Assembly (NCBI GenBank): GCA_032622095.1
Contig: CP136066.1
Location: 98,725,319-98,789,318, forward strand
DNA from: Siphonodentalium dalli
Lineage: Eukaryota; Mollusca; Scaphopoda; Gadilida; Siphonodentaliidae
Direction of reading: 5' to 3'
DNA length: 64,000 nt
The position numbers were made by a program, and so were the translations under genes. The notes under the pieces were generated by a model. The model searched no databases. It was not told the DNA's origin and saw nothing but the letters and a program-made list of their open reading frames with translations. This document shows, in pieces, positions 46,815 through 59,400 of the stretch (positions are counted from its first letter, which is position 1; the number at the start of each line of letters is the position of its first letter).

Positions 46815-47304
46815 TTTAGTGATTAAAATAGTGATAGCTGTCAATTTTCGAGCGAAATTGATTGATAAAACGTTATAAATTAAAAAAATTCCACTTCACG
46901 GTGTTGCGAATTCGCCGGCGTTTCTACAAGTCATAACGGAAAGCCCCAAAATCTATTAATAGACTAATAATTAACCACGTGTTTACAAACATGGATTCTA
47001 AAATAGCTTATTTTTTATTGGGCTGAATTAGCATTGTGGGCTGAGCTTTGACGAAAGTGGATAGAAGTTTTTTCTTTAATGGATTTAGCATCTATGGTTG
47101 AAATTGGGCATAGTTTTATAAAATAGGAAGATAATCTGAACCGAGGACTTCCAAGCACATGCTTCATTGATGTGATTGGCTGCAGCTGATCCAGATGCGT
47201 TGGCAGTTTTATTCTCAGACTCCAAACTTTGGAAATGGTTTTCATTACAGCGGTTTTCATGGCGAACTTTCATGATTTTCCCGAGAATCTTTTTGAAAAT
47301 AGTG
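46815..47304. promoter_or_regulatory. Intergenic region between two divergent genes, likely shared promoter
   Basis: 490 bp separate the methyltransferase ATG (minus) and the GALNT-like ATG (plus). Visible elements are an E-box CACGTG (46976-46981) overlapping a forkhead-type TGTTTAC (46980-46986), inverted CCAAT (ATTGG) at about 47018 and 47170, and TATAAAA at 47117-47123 on the plus strand. Two short upstream ATGs precede the GALNT-like start (about 46991 and 47259). There is no CpG-rich core apart from GCGAATTCGCCGGCG near 46905-46920. Confidence 0.45.
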
Positions 47305-47403
47305 ATGGTTAGAAAAAGACGAATTATATACATTATAGCAATTGCAAGTCTATTTCTTATTGGGAATGATTTGATTAGAAATATTCTCAAATGGTCAAGA
47401 CAG
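47305..47403 (+). CDS. GALNT-like exon 1: cytosolic tail and membrane anchor
   Basis: 33 codons, MVRKRRIIYIIAIASLFLIG then NDLIRNILKWSRQ, ending at donor CAG|GTGAGT, phase 0. Short basic tail plus hydrophobic span is the type II Golgi layout. An in-frame ATG at 47272 would add 11 residues (MIFPRIFLKIV); the ATG at 47305 is preferred for its context (GTGATGG) and the family's usual short tail. Confidence 0.75.
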
Positions 47404-50400
47404 GTGAGTAATTTACTTTTTATAGTTATATAAAAAATATAGTAAACTTTCTCTTTCTTCAGTGGGTGTTGAAGGGGGTTTGGTGGGGTTTGAATTCCAA
47501 AATAATGTATACATAATTTGGTAAGAGGCATGTAAAAACTATGGAATACTATTTTAGTGCCGCTTCCTAATGTGCTTCTGGTGAATGCCGAAATCAACAT
47601 ATTAGATGATTAGTCATGTTCCGAGAGCAACAGAAGCAATAAAATGTGTGCGCCATAATGTCGCACATTTTGGAGCTTGAATAGTGTGCCAAAACTACGA
47701 AATGTCGCATGTTTTTGGATTCGCCAAAAGGGGCAAAAGGTGTGACCATCGACGTATATTAAATATAGATCGATGGTGTGACATATTTTGTCGACATTTC
47801 GTATGTTTTGTCGCATGCCGAAAGCGATAAAACCTGCAACGTTATATCACTTTCGGCATGCAACTAATAGCGCACATTAGGAAGTGGCCCTAAAAGTATT
47901 ACATACAAAACATACTTACGTGGAAAATTTCTGAACAAATTCTCCGATATCATCCACAGCCTGCACAGGGGTCTGGGAACATTTTTATACATAATAATTT
48001 TATTTTTTTTATTTTCCCGGACCCCTAGCTGTGATACCATATAGCGCTGAATAAATATGTTTCTTATCTGTATCTTAGTTTCAGTGCTGGAGCCTTTCGA
48101 GTCTCGACTGTTTGCACTGTTGGAGGACTTATGTTGTTATATTGGACTTCTTCGCGTTCACTTTCCTTCCTTTCATTTCATTTTTGGTATTACTATATGC
48201 CTTGTGATTTAATAGCTGGCACCGACCCATCCACTACCGCTGAATATGTCATTTTTGCATGGTTTCGTCCAAAGAGACACCCAGGATCTCCTAAACATAC
48301 AAAAAGACATCCATGATCTCACAAAATGTGCAAAAAGTTACCCAGCATATCAAACTCTCATAAAAAAAATTATTATAATATATAGTTATTTGTTTGTGAT
48401 GTTAGAGTGAAATATCGAGTTAATTTGAATGGGTATTCCACCCACGTTGAGTTTAACTATCACAGACGAACGATCTTTTTGCACGTTTGAGAGATCCTGG
48501 GTGTCATTTTGCACGTTTGAGAGATCCTGTGTGTCTTTTTGCATGATACCAATTCAGCTCCACTACCAAGCCGAGGAGCCTCATCCTCATTCCTTCTGGT
48601 GTGCAATGGCTCAATTTTTTCCTCATCCAGCATTGATGTTACTGCCCCCTTTGTTCTTGTATGGTAGTCATTTTTGATGAATCTGACCCCTCTCTTGTGG
48701 ATTCTTTCTACATCAATTATGTCTTTCTGCACATAGGGGTCCCATACTTCAGCTGCATATTCGAGCGTCGATCTGACCATTGATTTAGAGGCCATCGTCT
48801 TATATTTCTATCGGCTCTCCTTAGATTGCGTCGGATGAATCCAATGTGCAGCTTGCCTATTTCACGATCTCGGATATATGGGATGACCAATTGAGGGTGT
48901 TAATTGGTGAGGTTGTTATATTTTTCACATTAAAGATGCATAATCCGAATTAACACTTGCAAATTACCATTTCCTTGGCTTCGGGGGTAACAAATACTTG
49001 ATTCGAGTCGAGGAACCCGGAGCTCAGAGTGATCAGATATCTATTTTTGAAATCTGTTATTTTTCACCAGTGATAATTTTTCAGTGGCCCAGTAAATAGT
49101 CGACGAGAAGACGGCCTCGGACCAAATTGCGGATGAAGATGGATAACTCTAAAATCAAGTGGCTTTTTTGTGTCAGATATTTGACAAACTGGCAAAATTT
49201 CATTGAACAAAATATTGATAAATAACAGGTTTGGGCAATTTTATACTATAGTTGACTGTGGTTAGCATCAGTTTTGGGCAACTAATCGATTCTGATAACT
49301 GAAGTGGCATTTAATTTTTTTTTGCTATTGTTGGAATCTGATATGGGGACCATCGAATTGGATTGAGTACCTTTAAATTACTACATTCAGTTAATTGTAA
49401 AATCTTGTGGAGTTCAGAACAAACATGTTTTCTATGTAATAAACCAGGTTACTTGTGTCAGTTTATTACCGTCATTGGTGAATTTAGATGAGCGGGTGAT
49501 ATACGCTAAAAGTTATCTACAGAAGGGTAAGGCATTAACCATGCATACTTCAATGTAAACCAATATTATCGCTACCGATTTCACTGGCTGCTTTACTTTG
49601 AAGGAAATTTTAACTAATGACCACAAGGGAATTGTTCTGCTTTTCAGGGGTCTTCATTGTTTGGGAGCTTCAATCCCCAGGATTACCTTCAGGGATCTGG
49701 GTTTGAAGTGGTCGATTCCAGCCCTGTCTTACCATCATACGACAGGTCAATTCCAGATACCAGACCTGCAAGGTAATATTATCACAGCGGAACTGACAGG
49801 TAGTAATTTTGTAGTACTGCATGTAAGTGCCGGTATGGAGAAATATATTTATCAGTACAGAAGCTTTTCCCTTTATAAATATAGCATATTGGCTGTCGGC
49901 TGAGCCAAGGCAAAGAGATTCCCCGTCAGCTACAGTAATGCCCTAAATAATCGACTCCTTAACCACAGCAGAATTATGGGTAATTTTTCAGGATTTAGTG
50001 AGAGCTTTCTGATGAATGGCAACAAGCCATAATTTCGAATAAATCCTGAAAAATTACCCATAATTCTGCTGTGGTTAAGTAGTCGATTATTTAGGGCATT
50101 ACTATATCTCCTTTAGCTGGGAGTAATTCAAATATAATCAACAGATACTCATTTATTGTGTTCAATAAATTAGTTATCTGCTGATTTTAGTTATACGACA
50201 TCCCTGCATTCCTGCAAATGCGATATGGGATGGACCTTTAAGTTATTAAATTTAAATAACTGCTAATATATTGTGAGAAATTGAAACACGTTGCTGCAGG
50301 CATCGTTTTATTGTGGCATCTCAAATGGGAGACTCACATATATAAGAGCACAAGGGTTAAGTTAAACAAAATTCAGGCCGGGGTGGGGGGGGGAGATAAA

Positions 50401-53400
50401 ATAAGCATTTGGGGTGAAGATGTGCAGGGGGAAAAGAGGTCGTAGCACACATGTACATGTATACAATGTATCTTTTACATGAATGTGTTTTTTTATTACA
50501 GATGTGAGAGGGTTCATATAGACTGGCCACGTTCTGTCAGTGTTATTATCGTCGTCCACAACGAACAAAGAGATGTCCTTCTGAGGACAATATATAGGTA
50601 CGTGTATGTTCTGCCTTCAGTAACAACATCTTATATAGGACAGACAAATGTTTTGTGATTCTCATCCTGACATTTTGATATGCAAACATGTGAATTTGAA
50701 AAAACTGCTCTTTCAGTGTCTCGTCGAGCAATTTCTTCATGACATCACTTCTTTTGTATAACTTTATGGAGATAGCAATAGACAAAATGTGGAATCCATT
50801 TATGAAAGTGTTTAAAGATATATTATGGACTTGTTCGGGTGCGTGAAACTGTTTAAAGTTAGTATTCAGGTGCTATGCCACCTGGAGGAATATAGTATTC
50901 TACTGACATCGCCGAAAATCTCAAGCATATATAGACTGTAGCACTCCATAGAAAACATTATCTGAACTGCGGTCAATTGTAAATATTTACATCTCGATTC
51001 GGGGCACAACTATTAGCGAAAAACTAATGAAAACGATTTCAATCCAATGTATACCTTAGAACTGAATGGTAGCATCCATTCAGTTATTGGGGAGTTAAAG
51101 GGGTACTGTATGCCATTTTAAATAAATTCCAGGTAATAACAATGATCTAATATTGATAACATATAGAAAAATAAGTAATTTGAGTCTAAGATGTATTCTA
51201 TAAACATTCAGGTTAATAGGCTATCTTAAAACCAAAGTTAATAATTTGATATAAATTTAATTTAAGGCTGGAGCCATAAATTAGATTACAAATTTCCGTG
51301 TACAAGACGTAATCAAATTGATTGATAGTGGATTGGGTAGCGCATGGCACACATGATCGTGTAAAACAATATGTTGAATCAGGGTGTAAACTCAAGCCAC
51401 TCACTCACTAGTGAATATACAATAACTTAAGTGAGTATATGGGACTAGTATGCATATAATATAACATATATTTGACACATTTGCTTTAAATCTGTACAAA
51501 AATTACTCAATTGTTGTAATGACAACTTGTATTTTCGCATTCCTGCTAATCTGCCATCCATAACATTACTTTGTGCTCAACAGACTTTCAAATAATGGAA
51601 TTATGGTTACCTTATTCTATGCATCAGAGAGTATAGAAACCAACAACAACATTTGAGTATCCCTTTAAACAGGGTTTCCGCCAGGGGGAAATAAATGAGT
51701 CCGTATTGGAGAAACACATAACGCGACGGGACGACCATGGTTCGTCCTGTCGGGCGAAAAATTTGTTATTTGACACTTAAAAGTAGCCATTTCCTTGCAC
51801 CTGAGTGTCCCACAAAGCAATCCAAAGCTACATATATTATGCAAGTCAATCATTTCTGTGGGTGCATTAATTCTGTTGATGGTATACAAATAATTAATCA
51901 TGTAATTACGTACGTATAAGACTGCCGTTTGATTGAATACTCTATAAATAACGAGCTACGAGTTACAGTGTTTACACATTTATAACTTACAATAAGATAT
52001 AATGAATATAAACACTAAAAAGCATCTACGCATTGACCAATAATACCACGCAAGGAGAATTGAATAAATTATTTTTTAGAATTTCAAGTAGCGTCCGTGG
52101 AAATTAAACTGACAGGATTATGTACATGTATTCTGTCAATCGTAAAACTCTTTGTGCGCTGTGACGTCATACTGCAGGGTTTGTCTGGAGTATATTTTTA
52201 TAGCGGCGAAATACGAATGGTAGCGAAGTCTTTCACTCGGAACGCGTAGCTTGTTCAATAGTCTGTATAGGCCAACAACTGACGATCGACCGCAGCTATA
52301 GAACAGAGTGTTAGCCAACGTTTTATAAAATATAATTGAGTTTCGGCTGGAAATGTGAACATGTGCGTCGTTGATTGTGCTTGGGGACCCAGGCGGGACA
52401 ACGAAACTATTATTGACTGTACTTTGACTTTATCTCCATATGGGGGGGGGGGGGGGGGGTATGTGTTTGTGTTTATCCTCCATGCGTGTAACATGGCTCA
52501 AATGAATGGTGTTGTCACTATGAATTCGCGCTATAAAGACAGGACAGGTTCCGTATTATTGTGAAATAAATCACTTTGGGATTTTGTTGAGTATGCATGG
52601 CAATATACGCATAATAATCAACACACGTAGAGAATCACATGTTTTTTTCAGGAACTTCACTGACATCGAACTCAAAACAAATGATAATACAGCAATAAGA
52701 TAAATGATCAACATTGAGTAGTTTCATCCACGAAAATCCCGTGCATAAAAATGTCCCGACTCAGCAATTGGGTGTTCTTTGATCCAATTATGTAATTGTA
52801 CGATAGGACCGGGTCTTCGAGTCTGAGTAGTTTCATCCATGGAATCCCGTGCACAAAAACCACCGTACTCAACAGTCCGTCATTCTTTGATGTTACCGCG
52901 ACATGTATTACGCTGTATCTAATGTCGCTATTTGACCCGCTTTTTCACCAGTATTCTGTTTAACACCCGAACTCCCGTTGCAGCCAAAAATTTTTTACGA
53001 CATTTTGCTACTGACATTTGGTACATGCATGAACCAAACAGATCATCTGCGAGGGGAATGGGTCCGTGTGACGGACCCGCAGCCGGCCTGGCGGAAACCC
53101 TGCTTTAAATCATATTTAAACAGCTTACTTTTTAGCTCAACTTTACTTTGTAAAGTTTGAGCTATTGCCATGGCTTTGTCGTCCGTCGTCCGTGTGTATG
53201 TGTGTGCGTGTGTACGTAAGGCGTCAACAATGCAGGCTACAGGTCGTACCTTTGGTCGGATCATTATGAAATTTTTCATAGCTGTTGACATCAACATTTA
53301 GACCAGAATGATTAATTTTGGGGTCATTCGGAAAAAAAACATGGCCGCCAGCGGCCATCTTTCATTTCAAAATTCAATCCATTAGCACGGGCTACAGGCC

Positions 53401-56400
53401 GTACTGTTCGTCTGATCATCATGAAATTTGTCATGGATGTTAATATTGACATGTAGATGGGAACGAGTAATTTTGGGGTCATTCGGCCAAAATACATGGC
53501 CGCCAGCAGCCATCTTGGATTTTACTCTTTGTATGACTAAATCCTTTAGCACGGGCTACAGGTCGTACCTTTAGTCTGATCATCATAAAATTTGTCATGG
53601 CTGTTGAAATTGGAATGTAGATAGGAACGAGTCATTTTGGGGTCACTCGGACAAAAAACATGGCCGCCAGCGGCCATCTTGGATTTCAAAATTTAATCCA
53701 TTAGCACGGGCCACAGGTCGTACTATTCGTCTGATCATCATGAAATTTGTCATGGATGATAATATTGACATGTAGATGGGAACGAGTAATTTTGGGGTCA
53801 TTCGGCCAAAAAACATGGCCTCCAGCAGCCATCTTGGATTTTACTCTTTGTATGACTAAATTCTTTAGCACGGGCTGCAGGTCGTACCTTTAGTCTGATC
53901 ATCAAAAATTTGTCAAGGATTTTAATATTGACATGTAGATGGAAACGAGTAATTTTGGGGTCATTCGGCCAAAACACATGGTCGCCAGCAGCCATCTTGG
54001 ATTTTACTCTTTGTATGACTAAATCCTTTAGCACGGGCTACAGGTTGTACCTTTAGTCTGATCATCATATAATTTGTCATGAATGTTAATAATGACATGT
54101 AGATGGGAACGAGTCGTTTTGGGGTCATTCGGCCAAAAAATATGGCCGCCAGCAGCCATCTTTGATTTTACTCTTTGTATGACTAAATCCTTTAGCACGG
54201 GCTACAGGTCGTACCTTTAGTCTGATCATCATAAAATTTGTCATGGCTGTTGAAATTGGAATGTAGATGGGAACGAGTCATTTTGGGGTCATTCGGACAA
54301 AAAACATGGCCGCCAGCGGCCATCTTGGATTTCAAAATTTAATCCATTAGCACAGGCCACATGTCGTACTGTTCGTCTGATCATCATGAAATTTGTCATG
54401 GATGTTAATATTGACATATAGATGGGAACGAGTAATTTTGGGGTCATTCGGCCAAAAAACATGGCTGCTGGCGACCATGTGTTTTGGCCGAATGACCCCA
54501 AAATTACTCGTTTCCATCTACATGTCAATATTAAAATCCTTGACAAATTTTATGATGATCAGACTAAAGGTACGACCTGCAGCCCGTGCTAAAGAATTTA
54601 GTCATACAAAGAGTAAAATCCAAGATGGCTGCTGGAGGCCATGTTTTTTGGCCGAATGACCCCAAAATTACTCGTTCCCATCTACATGTCAATATTATCA
54701 TCCATGACAAATTTCATGATGATCAGACGAATAGTACGACCTGTGGCCCGTGCTAATGGATTAAATTTTGAAATCCAAGATGGCCGCTGGCGGCCATGTT
54801 TTTTGTCCGAGTGACCCCAAAATGACTCGTTCCTATCTACATTCCAATTTCAACAGCCATGACAAATTTTATGATGATCAGACTAAAGGTACGACCTGTA
54901 GCCCGTGCTAAAGGATTTAGTCATACAAAGAGTAAAATCCAAGATGGCTGCTGGCGGCCATGTATTTTGGCCGAATGACCCCAAAATGACTCGTTCCCAT
55001 CTACATTTCATTATTAACATTCTTGACAAATTTTATGATGATCAGAATAAAAGTACGACCTGTACTTTTTAGCTCAACTTTACTTTGTAAAGTTTGAGCT
55101 ATTGCCATGGCTTTGTCGTCCGTCGTCCGTGTGTATGTGTGTGCGTGTGTACGTAAGGCGTCAACAATGCAGGCTACAGGTCATTCGGCCAAAAAACATG
55201 GCCGCCAGCAGCCATCTTGGATTTTACTCTTTGTATGACTAAATTCTTTAGCACGGGCTATAGCTCGTACCTTTACTCTGATCATCATAAAATTTGTCAT
55301 GGATGTTAACAATGACATGTAGATGGGAACGACTCATTTTGGGGTCATTCGTCCGAAAACATGGCCGCCAGCAGCCATCTTGGATTTTACTCTTTGTATG
55401 ACTAAATTCTTTAGCACGGGCTACATGCCGTACCTTTAGTCTGATCATCATAAAATTTGTCATGAATGTTAATAATGACATGCCGATGGGAACTAGTCAT
55501 TTTGGGGTCATTCGGCCAAAAAACATGGCCGCCAGCAGCCATCTTGGATTTTACTCTTTGTATGACTAAATTCTTTAGCATGGGCTACAGGTCGTACCTT
55601 TAGTCTGATCGTCATAAAATTTGTCATGGATGTTAACGATGACATGTAGATGGGAACGACTCATTTTGGGGTCATTCGGCCGAAAACATGGCCGCCAGCA
55701 GCCATCTTGGATTTTACTTTTCTCTTCATGTCTATAAACTAGTATTAGAAATTCAACTTTCCACATTCCTAATCGCTCCATTGACTAATACATTAAATTA
55801 TTCCCTTTCCAAGTTGAGCTACAGTGTCATTGACACTTTCATTTACAGTGTTATTAAGAGAACAAGACGTTCCCTTCTCAGAGAGATCATACTGGTTGAT
55901 GACTACAGTGATAATGGTAAGAGCCTTTATTGAATATATTTTACCTTATTGCTATTCACTTTAGAAAATAAATGGTGGGTCAAGTACCAGTCTATATGTA
56001 GATAGAGACATGGGAATGTTTCTATCTAGAATGTGTCATTTATCGCCTCTTTTTTTCCCAAGGGAGTAGTTATTTCTCTGTTATTTGATCATGTATAATG
56101 TCTAATAAATGATTTTGAAGTTTACTTACTGGTAGGGTTGCCACGATTATTTGATTAATCGACTAACATTCGACAGGTGCGTTAGTCAACGGTTATTTAC
56201 TTTCATCGATGAATCGCCCTAGGGGTGGGTATGTTAGTGTATGTAATCAGGACTATGCACCGATGCCATGCATGGAAGTAACAGCTAACATCATATGCAA
56301 CATAAACACTACCTGACAGCCTGTTCTCTCATCAGACTTCCGATGCAGCTTCATTTGCCTTTGATGTCGCAGCCGATGTTTGGCTGTCATCTTCAAAGAA

Positions 56401-59400
56401 TTCTGTGTGACATATTCTCACAGTCCATGTTGGGCTGGCGGAATCCTTTGCCATTGATGTCGTGCCGACGCAACTTTTTATTGAAAATGTCCAGCTAAAA
56501 CATGACAGTAATTGTGATTGCATCCCCGTCACCCCCACAAAAGCTCAAATATCTGCCACTGTCTACCTATATTCTCGTTAACTTTAGTGCAACTTCACCA
56601 CAATTTCACCCTTTAGCCGACATAACGTGAAGCATGTGCTCTGCCAAAATACTTATCGCTTTACTTCGTGCAAATTTGCACAGTTACTGTGTCAAGCTCC
56701 ATGCAGAGTTTAGTCCCCGGTCAGACATAGCATATCGATGGGCCTCAATTCTGTTTTGCAGCTTGTTACTGTGTGTGCTGTTTGCAGAAACATCAGGATC
56801 ATTGGCAATTCTGGGCAGTATTTATTAGTAAGGACATGTTTATAGCTACATCGGAAGAATGAGAGCATGAGTATTTATTGTTATATATGAAATAAAACAC
56901 AGAACACTGACAGTTTATAACTGTGTTCAGATTGGATGTAAAGTAGTTATCGTAATTTCTCATTTAATCAATTGTTACCTGGATGTAATATTGGGTGCAT
57001 ATGTGAACGATTAATCAATTAACCGTCGACTATAACAGTCGATTTATACTAGTAGTTGATTCTTAAAACTCATGGTCGTGGCAACTCTACTTACTGGTTC
57101 AAGTGGTGTACATGTACAGTAATGCCCTAAATAATCGACTCCTTAACCACAGCAGAATTATGGGTAACTTTTCAGGATTTAGTCGGAAATATGGCTTGTT
57201 GCCATTCATCGGAAAGCTCTCATATTGCCAGTTATTTTGGTTTCCGGATAGTATTTTTTTTTTATAGTTATTCAATTGTTTTCAAATTTGGTTTATGGAT
57301 TGTTTTTGATTCCAGATGATAACTTTAGTTTTAATTATCTGATTGTTTTCAAATTTCGTATATGGATTACTGCCATGAAAATATAGCTCAAGATTAAACA
57401 TGGTTGCGGTCCTTCCATTTTTACAGGAGTTATGGTCCTTGTTTATTTTTTATATTCGGATGTTAATTAAAGTAACAACCATCAGTGAGAAGCCAGTTAA
57501 CATATTGCAAAATAACTTCTATATTTTACAGAAGAAGACTGCTCACTTCTATCAGAGGTCAATGAGGTGAAGGTCATACAAAACAATGAGAAACAAGGTA
57601 ATTACATACTAATAAATGCATTTAAAGATGCATAATCCGATTAATTTGCCCCTAAATTACTAAATATATAATTACATCACACACCATATAAGGATATTAT
57701 TACCGATTGTATTTTAAATCATACAAAGTAAATTTCAAGCACATGTTCGAAGTAAGATGATAAATTATGTCACACAACAAATAAGGACATTACTACCGAT
57801 TGTGTTGTAAATCGTAAATTGTATATTGTGTGCACATGTTCTAAATGAGGAGATGACAATAATATGTCATCTCTAAAGCATACACAGAGCAGGTAACTTG
57901 TTTATCATTATATCATTTCTTTCTAGTTTATTATACGTTTTTGTCGCTACCTCGAAATTGCCTGTTGAGTTTATGATAAATCCTGTGAAGGAGAAATCGC
58001 GTATAGTGCAGTTTGCTCCCAAACCAACTTGATGCATGTTGTGTTGTGTGAATTGTGTTGTTGTGCGAACATGTTGTTTTTGTTTGTGGAAGATTCGTGA
58101 CAATATCCGATGATTTCTGGAGATCTACAGAAAACTTTGTGACTCCCTGATTAGAAACAAACCAACATGCTTTTCGCTAAAACATAACATAATCAAAGTA
58201 CATTTTCTCTCACACAATTTGTGTTTTGTGGGTAATATGGCATTCATACAATCATTACACTATACTATTAGTATATTCTTGAGTAAATTTTCATAATTTG
58301 GTAACTTTTATTTGAAATTTTTCTATTTAGTCAGCATGTCAGTGAGGTCTTAATTAGCATGCTCAATCTATATATTCTTAATACATATTTGAGAGTATAT
58401 TGTATATTTTGCAATTATCAATGAGGTGACACACTCTATATGAGGCTAATACTTGGATGTTATGTGCATCACTCATAAGTTTAGTGTGCCTGTCGTTTGC
58501 AGACTGAGGTCCCCAGAGGGTGAATTTAGTGACAATATCCCGTATGCAGTTGGCTAGCATCACTAAATTCACCCACTGGGGACTTCATTCTGCTTTATAG
58601 GCTTCATCTTCTCTGGAAAGTTTCTTTATTATCAAATTTCTATCGAAACTTCTTCACATAGATTCTATTTCTTTTTTAGTTTATTTTCTCTATATCCCCA
58701 AATTGGCAGGTCTACGACACATTGCATAATTAAGGTTCCCAATGGGTGTACATCACAATATTCACCATTTGGGAACTTCAATCTGAGTCTATGTCTCCCA
58801 TAGTAGATTAGGACATGCAAAATGAGGTCCCCAGAGTGGGAATTTGCTGATGCTTGTCCGCTATGCGGTATAGCGTCACTAAATTCACCCTCTGGAGACC
58901 TCATTCTGCAAATGACAGACACTCTAAACTCAGGCTTGGGTATGTGCATCACTCATGATTACGTAGGCCCTAAAACTCTAATGGTGTGCCATTATTGCTT
59001 TGCACAGTCAAATACAGCTCAATACTTTTTGTAGTTGTATATTTTGATTACAGGTATTGTGAAGTCGATGCTAACTGGAAGTCAAGCAGCTTCAGGGGAG
59101 ATAATCGTGTTTGTCAGTAGTCATGTCGAAGTAAACGCCGGGTGGATAGAACCACTACTGCAAGCATTGAAGAAGGTAAAGACAGTTAGGTTTTCTGCTA
59201 GGTTAAAATTTTTAGGCCCTTTTGGCATCTGCAGGAAACACATAAGTTTGTTGATACTGGTTCAATAGTAATTATGTTCAAACATGTATTAAGTTATTAA
59301 CCCTTTCATGATAGGAGCTGCACTAGTGCAGCATTAAAGATACTGTGCCATTGCATTCTCTTATATATGCGAGTATCCTATAGGGAGCCTCTCATATATA

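Noticed and set aside
53798-54659. Several 68-88 codon open frames on both strands
   Set aside because: Same peptide in repeated units of the 170-bp array, on both strands because of the inverted duplication.
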